A stretch of 64,000 nucleotides of DNA, taken from Treponema sp. UBA937 (lineage in GTDB: Bacteria > Spirochaetota > Spirochaetia > Treponematales > Breznakiellaceae). Each line of letters opens with the position of its first letter. Within the stretch, counting starts at the first letter, position 1. The notes below the pieces were generated by a model. That model worked only from the letters and a program-made list of their open reading frames with translations. It ran no database searches and had not been told where the DNA came from. Both the position numbers and the translations under genes were made by a program. The DNA lies in contig DBDH01000102.1 of NCBI GenBank assembly GCA_002293455.1, positions 68,849 to 132,848 on the forward strand, in the 5' to 3' direction. This document shows positions 32,001-40,749 of the stretch, piece by piece.

Positions 32001-32567
32001 ATGAAGATTAAATATAACGCGCCTACGGTCTTAACGTTTTCTTTTCTCAGTGCCGTCGTGCTGATTGTTTCTCAAACCCTTCTGCCCTCCCTTACGGTGA
32101 ATTGGTTCATGGTTCCCGGAAAAACGCAGTTTTCTCCGTCGCATGTTAATCATTGGGTCTGCTTATTCACCCATGTTTTAGGGCACAGCAATTGGACGCA
32201 TCTTATCGCGAACTTTTCGTTTATCCTGCTGTTAGGACCGATTCTTGAAGAAATGTACGGGTCCATTCTGCTCCTGCTGATGATTGTCATTACGGCCTTT
32301 GTAACAGGCGTTCTCAATATTCTGCTCTTTCCTACGGCGCTTTTGGGAGCTTCCGGCGTCGTATTTATGATGATGCTCCTGGCTTCGTTCACCAATTTTA
32401 ACCAGGGGGAAATCCCTTTGACATTTATTTTGGTTTTGGTATTTTACTTAGGCCGCGAATTCTTCAACGCGATTCATGCAAATACGATTTCTGAATTTGC
32501 CCATATTATTGGAGGGTTTTGCGGAAGCCTTTTCGGATTTTTCCGTCCTCAAGCGGTGAGAAAATAA
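32001..32567 (+). CDS. Rhomboid-family intramembrane protease
   Basis: A 188-residue membrane protein with about six hydrophobic segments. Rhomboid features are visible: HLIANFSF after the first loop, the catalytic-serine motif GASGVVFMM near 115, and the catalytic-histidine helix FAHIIGGFCGSLFG near 165. Serine and histidine are both present, so it may be active. ATG 32001 abuts the exoA stop, giving a two-gene operon. Substrates unknown. Confidence 0.85.
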   Translation: MKIKYNAPTVLTFSFLSAVVLIVSQTLLPSLTVNWFMVPGKTQFSPSHVNHWVCLFTHVLGHSNWTHLIANFSFILLLGPILEEMYGSILLLLMIVITAFVTGVLNILLFPTALLGASGVVFMMMLLASFTNFNQGEIPLTFILVLVFYLGREFFNAIHANTISEFAHIIGGFCGSLFGFFRPQAVRK

Positions 32568-32575
32568 CAGTCTAA

Positions 32576-32732
32576 GGAAACACTGATTTATTCAATCGAG
32601 AATTCGGCATATATGCCGCAATCAGTGTATTCTTTAATGTGATTTTTCGCAGTTTTTCGCCAGTTTTGAGAGAAAAACGAGAAAAATAATAGGGTAACGC
32701 TGATTAGAGTCAATTTAATCAGCGTTACCCTA
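32576..32732. repeat. MITE-like three-hairpin intergenic repeat, copy 2
   Basis: It has the same plan as 3176-3321: AACACTGATTTA at the left (32579-32590) pairing with ATCAGTGT (32621-32628), a central TTTTTC/GAAAAA hairpin, and a perfect 16-bp right hairpin AGGGTAACGCTGATTA (32691-32706) with its complement at 32716-32731. It begins nine bases after the rhomboid stop codon. Sequence identity to copy 1 is strong at the ends and weak inside. Confidence 0.6.
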
Positions 32733-32784
32733 ATGATGAGCCGCTTGCAAAAACTGGAGTTTTGCGATTACCTCTGATAATTCC

Positions 32785-32812
32785 TTGTTTTTATTTATAT
32801 TTGTGCTATATT
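32785..32812 (+). promoter_or_regulatory. Promoter of the outer-membrane-like gene
   Basis: TTGTTT (32785-32790), 16 bases, TATATT (32807-32812). It lies between the repeat and the GAGGAGG ribosome site. The fragment just upstream (about 32739-32780) resembles the palindromic repeat in the 5' end of thiP. Confidence 0.55.
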
Positions 32813-32849
32813 GTCGTTTATAGGTGTCTTTCCAAGCGAGGAGGTTTTT

Positions 32850-33812
32850 ATGAAGAACAAGATGACCGCTGTCGTATTAGTTTTAATGTTGATTGGAGCA
32901 GGAAGCGTTTTTTCCGAATCATTTGGTTTAGGGGATCTTCAAAAAGGCATTGATGATTTTTCTGGTGTGATGGCGGAAACCCTTCCCTTTAATTCCGCTA
33001 TCGGACTAAGCTGGGCCGATGCTTATATCGGTAATTTTCCTCATTTTGGCGTAGGCTTATTCGGCGGCGCGAGTTTTATGGATAGTCCGGAGATAGATAA
33101 TCTTTTAAAGAATTTTGATATTTCACTGCCTTTGGATATGTCTTTTGTACCTTTGCCGGCCGCCGGAGCCGAAGCGAGACTCGGCGGTTTTCTGCTGCCT
33201 TTCGATATAGGTCTCAAATTCGGCTGGCTCCCGCCGATCAATTTTTCCGATACCATCAACCTGAACTACATGATGGTAGGCGGCGATATCCGCTATGCCA
33301 TTATGAAAGGTAATCTCATTCTCCCAAAGATCACCATCGGCGTAGGATACAACTATATCAAGGGAAGTATAGGAGCTTCAATGAGCGATATGTCCTATGG
33401 AATAGATGCATACGAATTAAAAGTTGAAAATCCCCATGCGGACTTTTTTTGGTCTAGCAATGTTATTGATTTTAAACTCCAGGTTTCTAAAACCTTCTTT
33501 TTCATCACTCCTTTTGTTGGAGCGGCTTACAGTTACAGCTGGTCCGAAGCAGGCTACGAAGTAAAAGCCGACACATCAATAGCAGGCGGCAATATAGATG
33601 ATATAAATTCCGCGCTGACATCTCAAGGCCTTTCTCCCATTGATTTAAAGAATAATGGTTTTAGTTCAATAGTGAAAAACAATGGATGGAATCTAAGGTT
33701 CTTTGGAGGGCTTGGATTTAGTATTGCGGTAATAAAGATCGATTTGACCGCTATGTATGAGGTGAACAGCAGTCTGTGGAATGCCGGCATCGGATTCCGT
33801 TTCCAGATATAA
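32850..33812 (+). CDS. Putative outer-membrane beta-barrel protein
   Basis: A 320-residue exported protein. A signal peptide (MKNKMTAVVLVLMLIGAGSV, cut near FSES) is followed by alternating aromatic/glycine strands such as GVGLFGGASFM, IGVGYNYIKGSI and FVGAAYSYSW, ending GIGFRFQI. This pattern suggests a small beta-barrel. ATG 32850 follows GAGGAGG. No named family recognised; similar proteins of unknown function are common in treponemes. It stands alone between repeats and a convergent TPR gene. Confidence 0.75.
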   Translation: MKNKMTAVVLVLMLIGAGSVFSESFGLGDLQKGIDDFSGVMAETLPFNSAIGLSWADAYIGNFPHFGVGLFGGASFMDSPEIDNLLKNFDISLPLDMSFVPLPAAGAEARLGGFLLPFDIGLKFGWLPPINFSDTINLNYMMVGGDIRYAIMKGNLILPKITIGVGYNYIKGSIGASMSDMSYGIDAYELKVENPHADFFWSSNVIDFKLQVSKTFFFITPFVGAAYSYSWSEAGYEVKADTSIAGGNIDDINSALTSQGLSPIDLKNNGFSSIVKNNGWNLRFFGGLGFSIAVIKIDLTAMYEVNSSLWNAGIGFRFQI

Positions 33813-33836
33813 GAACCCATCCTCAAGAATCGATGC

Positions 33837-33892
33837 AAGTAACAATCAGCAGGGTTAAAATCATTTTTCTCTGCTGGCTGCAACAGTTACTT
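33837..33892. terminator. Bidirectional hairpin between convergent genes
   Basis: AAGTAAC (33837-33843) pairs with GTTACTT (33886-33892), and CAGCAG (33847-33852) with CTGCTG (33871-33876). The arms again carry the dispersed AGTAACAATCAGCA motif. The flanking genes converge here. Confidence 0.6.
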
Positions 33893-33907
33893 ATTATAAG
33901 AATTTAA

Positions 33908-35890
33908 TTACCGTATCGTTCTTAAAAGATTTTGCAGTTCCAGATCCGCGTAAGTTTCCGGCGGCGTGTTTCCCGCGGACGCGTCTATAACTTCTTTGGG
34001 AATGACAAGTTCATCGCCCTCGGCGATACGGTCAAAAAAGCCGCTGCGGGTGAGGGTTCCCATAGCGATTTCATCATCAATAGCTTCGATAATTATGGAA
34101 CCTGCAACATCTTCGGGCGAATACACGAGCCCGATGCCTTCGCTCTGCAATGAAACCCTGCCCTTCCTCACAATTTCAAAAACGGTACCCGGAGCGATTC
34201 CGTCGGCCTTTCCTTTGTCGATAAGGCCTCTTGCCGACCGGCGCTTAATAAGTTCGGCCCTGAACGGAAGGGCGTTATTAAGCTGGTCAAGAAGATTCCG
34301 GGAAGCGTTCCTCAGGCGGTCAGGGCCGGTACGGTAACTGGAAAAGGAAGCGGCCGCGGAACCGGTTCTGGCTGTAAACATTTCACCCTTCATGGAAATA
34401 TCCCGGTCATTTTCCGAAACCGACACAATGAGAAAATAATCGGCTCCGGCTTCTCTCGCGGTTCTAAAGGCTCCGGCATAACTGCTTTGCCGGAGTTCAA
34501 GGTTCATGGGAGAAATATTCCTGTCGTGGGATAAAATATCTTTGATAAAGCCCGCCGCGATAAAAGAGGCATCGGCATGATAAAACGCCGAATCTGAAGG
34601 AGAAGCAAAAACCGCGATATTCCAATGCCGGGAGGCCAGCAATACCGGATCGACAGACCATTGCCGGAAAACCGCGTCACGGAGGAGCGAATCGTAGGCT
34701 TCAACCGCGTCGTTTACGGTTTGGCTTGCAAGCCCCAGATCCTGCATAAACTTGAGTTCTTCCAGATAGCGGGAAGGATAGCCCTGGAGTCGGAGCAAAT
34801 CCGCATATTCCCTTCGGTCGGCGGCATAAGGATTTATCCGTAATCCGCGCCGGTATTCAAACAAAGCTTCGCCGTAGAGGTTTCGTGAAGTGAAATCCCT
34901 CGCCCGCGCAAAATGATAATCGGCCCAGGAAGAACGAATAGGATCTTCGAGATTCGTGGTACGGATTATCGTATCTTCCAAAGCAATCCGCACAAACTCA
35001 TCATTGGGATCGATGGCCGACGCAATTGATAACACCGAAACCGCGTCCTGAAAACGGTTCATTTGGATAGACGACAAGCCTTTAAGGTACCAGGCAAAAA
35101 CATCGTTTCTATCGGCGGCAATGCTTTCGTCGGCAAGCCGGGACGCGATGTTGTATTGACCGGCACGGTATCTCACAGACGCGAGAAGGGAGCGCGCCGG
35201 CGGGTAACCCGGTTTAAGGCTCAGCGCACGTTCCGCATAACGGGCCGCGCTGGGGAAAAACCCGCCCTGAGCATCGAGATACGCCGCGTAGTAATATACC
35301 CGGTAATCTTCGGGATACCGCTCTATCGCCCTTTCAATATAACCGCGCGCGGCATCAATTTCCCCCAGGCTTCCTAAAACCATTGCCAAAGAAATAAGAA
35401 CCCGCCTGTCATCGGGATAACGGCGGACCGCATCGGTATAACTAAGAACAGCGTCCCCTGCCCTGCCCCGCGCGACAGATAATTCCGCCTGCACGAAAAG
35501 CGCTTCTTTGTTATACGGCTCACGGGAAAGAACGTCATTGATAACAGATGATGCCGCGTCAAGCCGGCCAAGGGCGATTAAAACAAAGGCTTCAAGGTTC
35601 GCCAGTCCCATGTTTCCCCGCGCGAGCGTTCTCGCTTTTCTCACCCAAGAAAGCGCCTGGTCAAACTCGCCGAGCGCGTAAAAACATTCCGCCAGGCTTG
35701 CTGTGGATTCGGCGTGCGCCGGATTCAGGCGCAGACATTCCTCAAAATTTTCGGCCGCGGCGTACCAGTCTTCTTCCAGCATTGACGCCTGTCCCGCCTC
35801 ATAATAACTCGCAGCCGTTTCCCGTGTTTGGGAAAAGACGAAAACTGCGGCGGACACGATAAGGAAAGCGCTTATGAAAAAACGTTTCAT
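33908..35890 (-). CDS. Exported TPR-repeat protein
   Basis: A 660-residue protein with a signal peptide (MKRFFISAFLIVSAAVFVFS) and about ten tetratricopeptide repeats to roughly residue 400, for example YYEAGQASMLEEDWYAAAEN and YYAAYLDAQGGFFPSAARYA. The C-terminal part, about 420-660, is beta-rich and includes EIVRKGRVSLQSEG, resembling FlgT-C-like or SH3-like strands. It probably acts in the periplasm as a scaffold. Its start overlaps the stop of the CBS-domain gene by four bases (ATGA), so it is the last gene of the leftward phoH block. Exact role unknown. Confidence 0.85.
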   Translation of the reverse strand: MKRFFISAFLIVSAAVFVFSQTRETAASYYEAGQASMLEEDWYAAAENFEECLRLNPAHAESTASLAECFYALGEFDQALSWVRKARTLARGNMGLANLEAFVLIALGRLDAASSVINDVLSREPYNKEALFVQAELSVARGRAGDAVLSYTDAVRRYPDDRRVLISLAMVLGSLGEIDAARGYIERAIERYPEDYRVYYYAAYLDAQGGFFPSAARYAERALSLKPGYPPARSLLASVRYRAGQYNIASRLADESIAADRNDVFAWYLKGLSSIQMNRFQDAVSVLSIASAIDPNDEFVRIALEDTIIRTTNLEDPIRSSWADYHFARARDFTSRNLYGEALFEYRRGLRINPYAADRREYADLLRLQGYPSRYLEELKFMQDLGLASQTVNDAVEAYDSLLRDAVFRQWSVDPVLLASRHWNIAVFASPSDSAFYHADASFIAAGFIKDILSHDRNISPMNLELRQSSYAGAFRTAREAGADYFLIVSVSENDRDISMKGEMFTARTGSAAASFSSYRTGPDRLRNASRNLLDQLNNALPFRAELIKRRSARGLIDKGKADGIAPGTVFEIVRKGRVSLQSEGIGLVYSPEDVAGSIIIEAIDDEIAMGTLTRSGFFDRIAEGDELVIPKEVIDASAGNTPPETYADLELQNLLRTIR

Positions 35891-36675
35891 GTTTCATGCT
35901 CCCTAGAGAGAACAATTTTTACGGAATTTATTCTGTGACCATCCATGCCGTGAATGATAAACTCATGGTCCCGGTACACAGCCTTTTCATGAGCTGACGG
36001 AATCTTCCCAAAAAGATCGAAGACAAAACCGCCAAGCGTATCAAAATCTTCAATAGGAAGTTCGATCTCAAGTTTGTTCGCCAAATCTTCCAGATTGATG
36101 CGCGCATCACAGATATATGTTACATCATCAATTTTTTGAATGTCTTCCTGCTCGTCATCAAACTCGTCCTGAATATCGCCGATGATTTCTTCGATAATGT
36201 CTTCCATACAGACGATGCCGGAAACGCCGCCGTATTCATCAACAATGACGGCAATATGCACTTTTTTCAGGCGGAGTTCCCGCAGAAGTTCATCGATATG
36301 TTTTGAGTCGGGAACAAAAATCGGCTCTCTCATCAAATCTTTGATAATCACGGCATTATTTTTCACAAGGCTGCTGAGAACGTCTTTAACGTATAAAATC
36401 CCGATCACGTTATCGATGGTTTCTTCGTACACCGGAAAGCGGGAATGGCCGCTCGATATAATCTTTTCCAGCATCTCATTGGGATCGCTGTTAACATCGA
36501 CGAAAACCGTATCAATCCGGGGAACCATCACTTCCTTTACGGTGGTATCAGAAAGTTCAACCACGCCCATAATCATTTCCCGCTGATCGGACTCAAGGGC
36601 CTGGTAGGTTTTTTCATCGATATGTTTATTTCCCGTTTCTTTAAACACGCGCTTTAAAAACGTTCCCGGATTCAT
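35887..36675 (-). CDS. CBS-domain CorC/HlyC-family protein
   Basis: A 262-residue soluble protein with a tandem CBS pair (MVPRIDTVFVDVNSD, IGILYVKDVL, HIAVIVDEYGGVSGIVCMED) and a C-terminal CorC_HlyC transporter-associated domain (YICDARINLEDLANKL, DTLGGFVFDLFGKIP). It lacks the N-terminal DUF21 membrane domain, like CorC of enterobacteria. CorC-type proteins are tied to magnesium/cobalt efflux; older 'hemolysin' names are misleading. ATG 36675 overlaps the ybeY stop (ATGA), so a longer start at 36720 is rejected. The ybeY-corC order matches many bacteria. Confidence 0.9.
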   Translation of the reverse strand: MNPGTFLKRVFKETGNKHIDEKTYQALESDQREMIMGVVELSDTTVKEVMVPRIDTVFVDVNSDPNEMLEKIISSGHSRFPVYEETIDNVIGILYVKDVLSSLVKNNAVIIKDLMREPIFVPDSKHIDELLRELRLKKVHIAVIVDEYGGVSGIVCMEDIIEEIIGDIQDEFDDEQEDIQKIDDVTYICDARINLEDLANKLEIELPIEDFDTLGGFVFDLFGKIPSAHEKAVYRDHEFIIHGMDGHRINSVKIVLSREHET

Positions 36676-37166
36676 AGTGTTTTTTCTCCGCCGGAGCTGC
36701 CTGTATCGGCAGGAATACATTCTTCGCGCAATTCCGTTAACAAGGCTTCTTGAATTTCGAGCATGGGTTCCTCTTTTTCATTCGTTGCGTGATCAAGTCC
36801 ATCAAGATGAAGTATTCCATGCAATATAAGCCGCCGTAATTCTTCATCAATAGGGACATCAAAATATTCGGCATTTTCTTTTAAGGTATCGAGGGAAATA
36901 ATGATGTCGCCCGGAAGAATCCGCTCTTCCCCGTCATCATCTTGATATATTTCTCCCAGCGCAAATGATAGAACATCTGTAGCTTCATCTTTTCCGCGGT
37001 ACTGCCGGTTCAATTCTTGAATGGCGTTATTACCGCAGAAATAGATTGATAAATCCCAGTTATCGTGATCAATCCGTTCCAGAACTTTTAACGCGAATAC
37101 GCGGATCGTTTCAGCATCGAAAGGAAGATCGATTCCATCATCGGCGCTGACAGAAACATCATTCAT
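36672..37166 (-). CDS. ybeY: YbeY, endoribonuclease in 16S rRNA maturation
   Basis: A 164-residue metallo-RNase. The zinc motif HGILHLDGLDH is intact near 115-125, and LNRQYRGKDEATDVLSFAL precedes it as in all YbeY proteins. The start overlaps the end of the pgpH-like gene by eight bases. The order phoH, pgpH, ybeY is shared with Firmicutes and many other bacteria. Confidence 0.96.
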   Translation of the reverse strand: MNDVSVSADDGIDLPFDAETIRVFALKVLERIDHDNWDLSIYFCGNNAIQELNRQYRGKDEATDVLSFALGEIYQDDDGEERILPGDIIISLDTLKENAEYFDVPIDEELRRLILHGILHLDGLDHATNEKEEPMLEIQEALLTELREECIPADTGSSGGEKTL

Positions 37167-39381
37167 TTGCCGCCTCTTTCAATTTTGGATATTCTATCCT
37201 TGAATGATAATGCCCCGCAAGAACTTTTACAAAAGCTTTTTTGATGGTTTCCAAATCCCGGAAAGTCAGTTCGGAATCCGATAACTGACCCATATTAAAT
37301 TTTCCCATTATCAATTCTTGGACAAATTTTTCGATTCTCGCGGAGGATGGTTTTTTAAGGCTCCGGACGGCGGCTTCTACGACATCCGCAAGCATTACCA
37401 CCGCGGATTCCCTGGAACGGGGCGGCGTACCCGGATAGGTAAAATCCTCGATATTCACCTGGCCCTCTTTTTTTACGGCTTCATTGTAAAACCAGGTAAT
37501 CACCGAATTCCCGTGATGCTGGGCGATAATATCAATCACAGCAGGCGGCAGCCCCATCGCCCTGGCCTTTTCCACCCCGATTTTGACATGGCTCCGAATC
37601 ACAGTAGCTGATAACCTCGGATTTATATCAACATGCTTGTTATACGCGGACTGATTTTCAATAAAATAATCAGGCTGATCCATTTTCCCGATATCATGAT
37701 AATAGGCTCCGACACGCGCAAGCAGCGCGTTCGCGCCGATTTCCTGGCACGCCGATTCCGCCAAATTGGCGACCATTACGGAATGGCTGTAGGTTCCGGG
37801 CGCGACGGTCAGGAGGCGTTTCAGAATCGGATTGTTCAAATCCGACAATTCAATAAGCCTGAATGTGGTGGCGGAATTGAGAACCTGTTCAAAAAGCGGA
37901 AGAATTCCCAGAACAAGCATCCCCGAAAAGATTCCGTTAAAAGCCGCCCAAAAAAGAATCGGTACAAAATTAAAACTAAACGTCTGCGTATACAAAAGAA
38001 TAGCGGCCATTGCCAAGCAATTTACCGCCGCGTTGATGAATCCGGCTTTAATAAGATCCATCCGCCGTTCCGCCGTTTGAAGAATGAAAGCCGCGGAAAA
38101 GCCGGAGATGACGGCAAACATGTACGCGCTCAAGTCGAAAGCTCCGGCAGCCAGAGAAGCCAGCGGAAGAACCACAGCCATAGCTATAGCGGCAGACTGC
38201 CCAATCAGCAAAGCTGGAAGCATGATTGCCAGGGCCGTCGGAATAAACACGGAACACGGAACAGATTCCAAAGGCAGACTGACAGATGTAATCAACACCG
38301 ATCCGACTACATAGGCAAAAGCAAGAATCTCAATAAAATAAATTTCCCGTTCCTCTAAAATACGCCCTGTTACTTCGGGGCGCAGAAGAAGGAAAAAGAG
38401 AACATATACAAAAACAAGCAAAAAAAACTGCCCGGCAATATTTCTGGGGCTTCGCCGGGAAGCTGAGATATTCAACGCGGAAAGCCGCGCAAGATCATCG
38501 CTGCCGACAATAAAACCCTTACGGATAACCCGGTCGCCGCGGACAATATCTCTTACAACAGGTTTTACCTGACGGCGGACTTCTTCCAAATTCCGGTCAG
38601 TATCTTCCGCCGAAAAAAGGACATTTTCAGACAAAAAAGGGCTGATCAAACGCAAAGCGACGGCGGAAAAATTGGAAGAATAAGAAGATAAAGACAGATA
38701 TGCTTCGATCGCATCAGGCAGATTTTCTTTCGTAACAATATCTTTAATCGCTATCCGCTCATGTTCCGTCCCGGCCCCGTCGTCCCGAAAAAGCTCTATC
38801 GTGTCAGGATTGTAATTTTCCATCCCTGCCTGCGGAACAGCGAAAAGGCCTTTCTCTAAAACCGTATGTAAGAGGGTACCGCCTTCCTCAAGAAGATTAA
38901 CACGCGCGGGGGACCGGTAAACCGCGTCCGCCGTTTCCCGGGAAAAACAACCGGGGTATTCGGCCTGGAGCGCCAGATAATAGGCATCGGCGGAAATCCG
39001 CATATCAAATTGATTTTCAGAAAAATCAACAAAGTGCCTGTATTGATTTTGGATTTCCTGCGTTATGAAAAGAGAAAATATGAAAACAGCCGGAACAAGG
39101 CGCTGCTCCGCTTCAAGCCTCAGCTGCGTAGCAGGTTTATCGATGTATGAAACAGTACGGTCGGCGATAACATCGCGGTCAGCAACCTTTCCTGCTTCAA
39201 ATTCCTGCAGTTCAGCATTCCGGCTGCCGCCCGCTCCGAAACCGCTTAAAATAACGGCGGCGCAAATCAAAAAAGCCCCAAAAGAAACCATCAGGGGCCG
39301 GAAACGGACAGTACTTTTCAGCTTGAATTTTTCGAAAATTTTTTTTCTCATTTTTCTAAGAGACAGATTATTTTTCTTCAT
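37159..39381 (-). CDS. PgpH-like membrane HD-domain phosphohydrolase (putative c-di-AMP phosphodiesterase)
   Basis: A protein of about 740 residues with the 7TMR-HDED plan: one N-terminal helix (RPLMVSFGAFLICAAVILSG), a large extracytoplasmic domain (about 55-300), seven transmembrane helices (about 320-520) and a cytoplasmic HD domain with HSVMVANLAESACQ, YYHDIGKMDQPDYF and IAQHHGNSVI. Listeria PgpH of this architecture hydrolyses c-di-AMP. ATG 39381 is preferred; the frame extends upstream to 39540 but that part overlaps phoH. It lies between phoH and ybeY with short overlaps on both sides. Confidence 0.9.
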   Translation of the reverse strand: MKKNNLSLRKMRKKIFEKFKLKSTVRFRPLMVSFGAFLICAAVILSGFGAGGSRNAELQEFEAGKVADRDVIADRTVSYIDKPATQLRLEAEQRLVPAVFIFSLFITQEIQNQYRHFVDFSENQFDMRISADAYYLALQAEYPGCFSRETADAVYRSPARVNLLEEGGTLLHTVLEKGLFAVPQAGMENYNPDTIELFRDDGAGTEHERIAIKDIVTKENLPDAIEAYLSLSSYSSNFSAVALRLISPFLSENVLFSAEDTDRNLEEVRRQVKPVVRDIVRGDRVIRKGFIVGSDDLARLSALNISASRRSPRNIAGQFFLLVFVYVLFFLLLRPEVTGRILEEREIYFIEILAFAYVVGSVLITSVSLPLESVPCSVFIPTALAIMLPALLIGQSAAIAMAVVLPLASLAAGAFDLSAYMFAVISGFSAAFILQTAERRMDLIKAGFINAAVNCLAMAAILLYTQTFSFNFVPILFWAAFNGIFSGMLVLGILPLFEQVLNSATTFRLIELSDLNNPILKRLLTVAPGTYSHSVMVANLAESACQEIGANALLARVGAYYHDIGKMDQPDYFIENQSAYNKHVDINPRLSATVIRSHVKIGVEKARAMGLPPAVIDIIAQHHGNSVITWFYNEAVKKEGQVNIEDFTYPGTPPRSRESAVVMLADVVEAAVRSLKKPSSARIEKFVQELIMGKFNMGQLSDSELTFRDLETIKKAFVKVLAGHYHSRIEYPKLKEAANE

Positions 39382-40351
39382 TTTCGTAAGCCTGAATAAT
39401 TTTTTTGATAAGCGGATTCCGGACCACATCTCCGGTATGCAGATATGAAAAAGCGATTCCTTCAACTTCAGATAAAATTGATACGGCATGGAGAAGCCCC
39501 GAATCGATTCTCCTCGGCAAATCGATTTGTGTGGTGTCACCGGTAATTACAGCCCGGGCGCCTTCGCCGATTCTTGTCAAAAACATTTTCATTTGTTCCT
39601 TGGTAGTATTTTGCGCCTCATCCAAAATGACCACGCAGTCATTTAAGCTCCGTCCCCGCATGTAGGCCAGCGGCGCGATTTCAATGGTCCGGGTTTCTTC
39701 CATGCGGCGGATCAGCTCGTAGGGAATAAGCGTTTCCATGGCATCGTAAAGGGGTCTTAAATAGGGATTGATTTTCTGAGCCAAATCGCCGGGCAAAAAT
39801 CCCAGATTTTCACCGGCTTCGACAACCGGACGCGTCAGAACCAGTTTCCGCATCTTCTTTGACAAAATTAAGCGCAGGGCTTCGGCAATGGCAAGAAACG
39901 TTTTCCCCGTTCCCGCGGGTCCTACGCAAAATGAAATATCATGATTCCGGACAGCTTGAATATACTTTGCCTGATTCAAACTTCTGGGAAACACGCGGCT
40001 GTATCCGTGAGGTATGATGATCATCGATTCTTTCAAAGGATCGACAGAAAGATTTTCCGCTTCCCCGTCAAGAGCAACTCTTGCGTGGGCGGTCTCCGCG
40101 AGGGCTTTTACATATTCGGGAGAAGGATTTTCGCCGCTTCGGACCGTATCAATCAAACTATCCATCATCATTCTGAATCGTTTAAGGCTCGGCTCATCCG
40201 CCCCTTCCAAACGTAGTTCATTTCCTCTGATCGCAATCCTTCCCCGGAGCGTTTCTTCCATTATTTTCAGGTTGTCATCGTTAGAGCCGCAAACACCCGA
40301 TAAAAGTTCTCTATTATCAAGAATAATAGTTATGCTGTCGTCCAAACACAC
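39368..40351 (-). CDS. phoH: PhoH-family ATPase
   Basis: A PhoH-like P-loop ATPase of about 327 residues. It has an N-terminal RNA-binding-like domain (EETLRGRIAIRGNELRLEG), Walker A GPAGTGKTFLAIA near 145, the Walker B region CVVILDEAQNTTKEQMKMF and GDTTQIDLPR. PhoH proteins are linked to RNA processing with YbeY. The start may be GTG 40351, but TTG 40345 is better placed behind AAGAGG. It is first in the leftward block phoH, pgpH-like, ybeY, corC-like, TPR. Confidence 0.95.
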   Translation of the reverse strand: MCLDDSITIILDNRELLSGVCGSNDDNLKIMEETLRGRIAIRGNELRLEGADEPSLKRFRMMMDSLIDTVRSGENPSPEYVKALAETAHARVALDGEAENLSVDPLKESMIIIPHGYSRVFPRSLNQAKYIQAVRNHDISFCVGPAGTGKTFLAIAEALRLILSKKMRKLVLTRPVVEAGENLGFLPGDLAQKINPYLRPLYDAMETLIPYELIRRMEETRTIEIAPLAYMRGRSLNDCVVILDEAQNTTKEQMKMFLTRIGEGARAVITGDTTQIDLPRRIDSGLLHAVSILSEVEGIAFSYLHTGDVVRNPLIKKIIQAYENEEK

Positions 40352-40485
40352 CTCTTACACGATTTGGGAACTTCCAAAAAATCATTTTTTCAGAAGACTT
40401 TTTGCCCTACTGAAACGAGTCTATAACCCGATGCGATAGAAGTCAATAGCTATGTCCTATTTCTCCATATAACATACATTCCCCC

Positions 40486-40512
40486 TTGACGATTTTTTTG
40501 TAATTTTATATT
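40486..40512 (+). promoter_or_regulatory. Possible promoter of the thi operon
   Basis: TTGACG (40486-40491) and TATATT (40507-40512) are 15 bases apart, shorter than ideal. It ends about 40 bases before the riboswitch. In the 398-base gap 40352-40749 this, the riboswitch and a possible leftward phoH promoter (TTGACT rc 40441-40446, TATAGA rc 40420-40425) are all that is seen. Confidence 0.45.
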
Positions 40513-40551
40513 GTTTTCTCAGAAGATTATTCTTCATTAATTTTATAGCAC

Positions 40552-40658
40552 ACCGAATCGGGGTGGTTGACCGTTCAGCGTTAATACGGCGCGAATGGAA
40601 GGCCTGAGATCAAACCCGCTGAACCTGCTCCGGATAATGCCGGCGAAGGGAACCCAGA
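40552..40658 (+). promoter_or_regulatory. TPP riboswitch (THI element)
   Basis: The conserved aptamer parts are in order: TCGGGGTGG, then GGCCTGAGATCAAACCCGC (the CUGAGA core), then CTGAACCTGCTCCGGATAAT and GCCGGCGAAGGGAA. These are the defining THI-box segments. It precedes thiBPQ, the usual thiamine-transport target, and should lower expression when thiamine pyrophosphate is plentiful. Confidence 0.95.
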
Positions 40659-40720
40659 CTGATACGATGGCAAGCATCATCACGTTGTTGTATCGGTTCC
40701 GCGCAGAGATCATAATTTTC

Positions 40721-40747
40721 CTCCGTTCAGTGTAAGGAGTTTCCTTA
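40721..40747 (+). promoter_or_regulatory. thiB ribosome site inside small alternative hairpins
   Basis: The ribosome site lies within TAAGGA-GTT-TCCTTA (40733-40747), a perfect 6-bp inverted repeat, and a CTCC at 40721-40724 can also pair with its GGAG. No T-run terminator is seen between aptamer and gene, so ligand control of translation is more likely than attenuation. Confidence 0.5.
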
Positions 40748-40749
40748 AA

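Noticed and set aside
39382..39540. Extended pgpH-like start
   Set aside because: The added residues lie entirely over the phoH 3' end in another frame; ATG 39381 gives the usual N-terminus.
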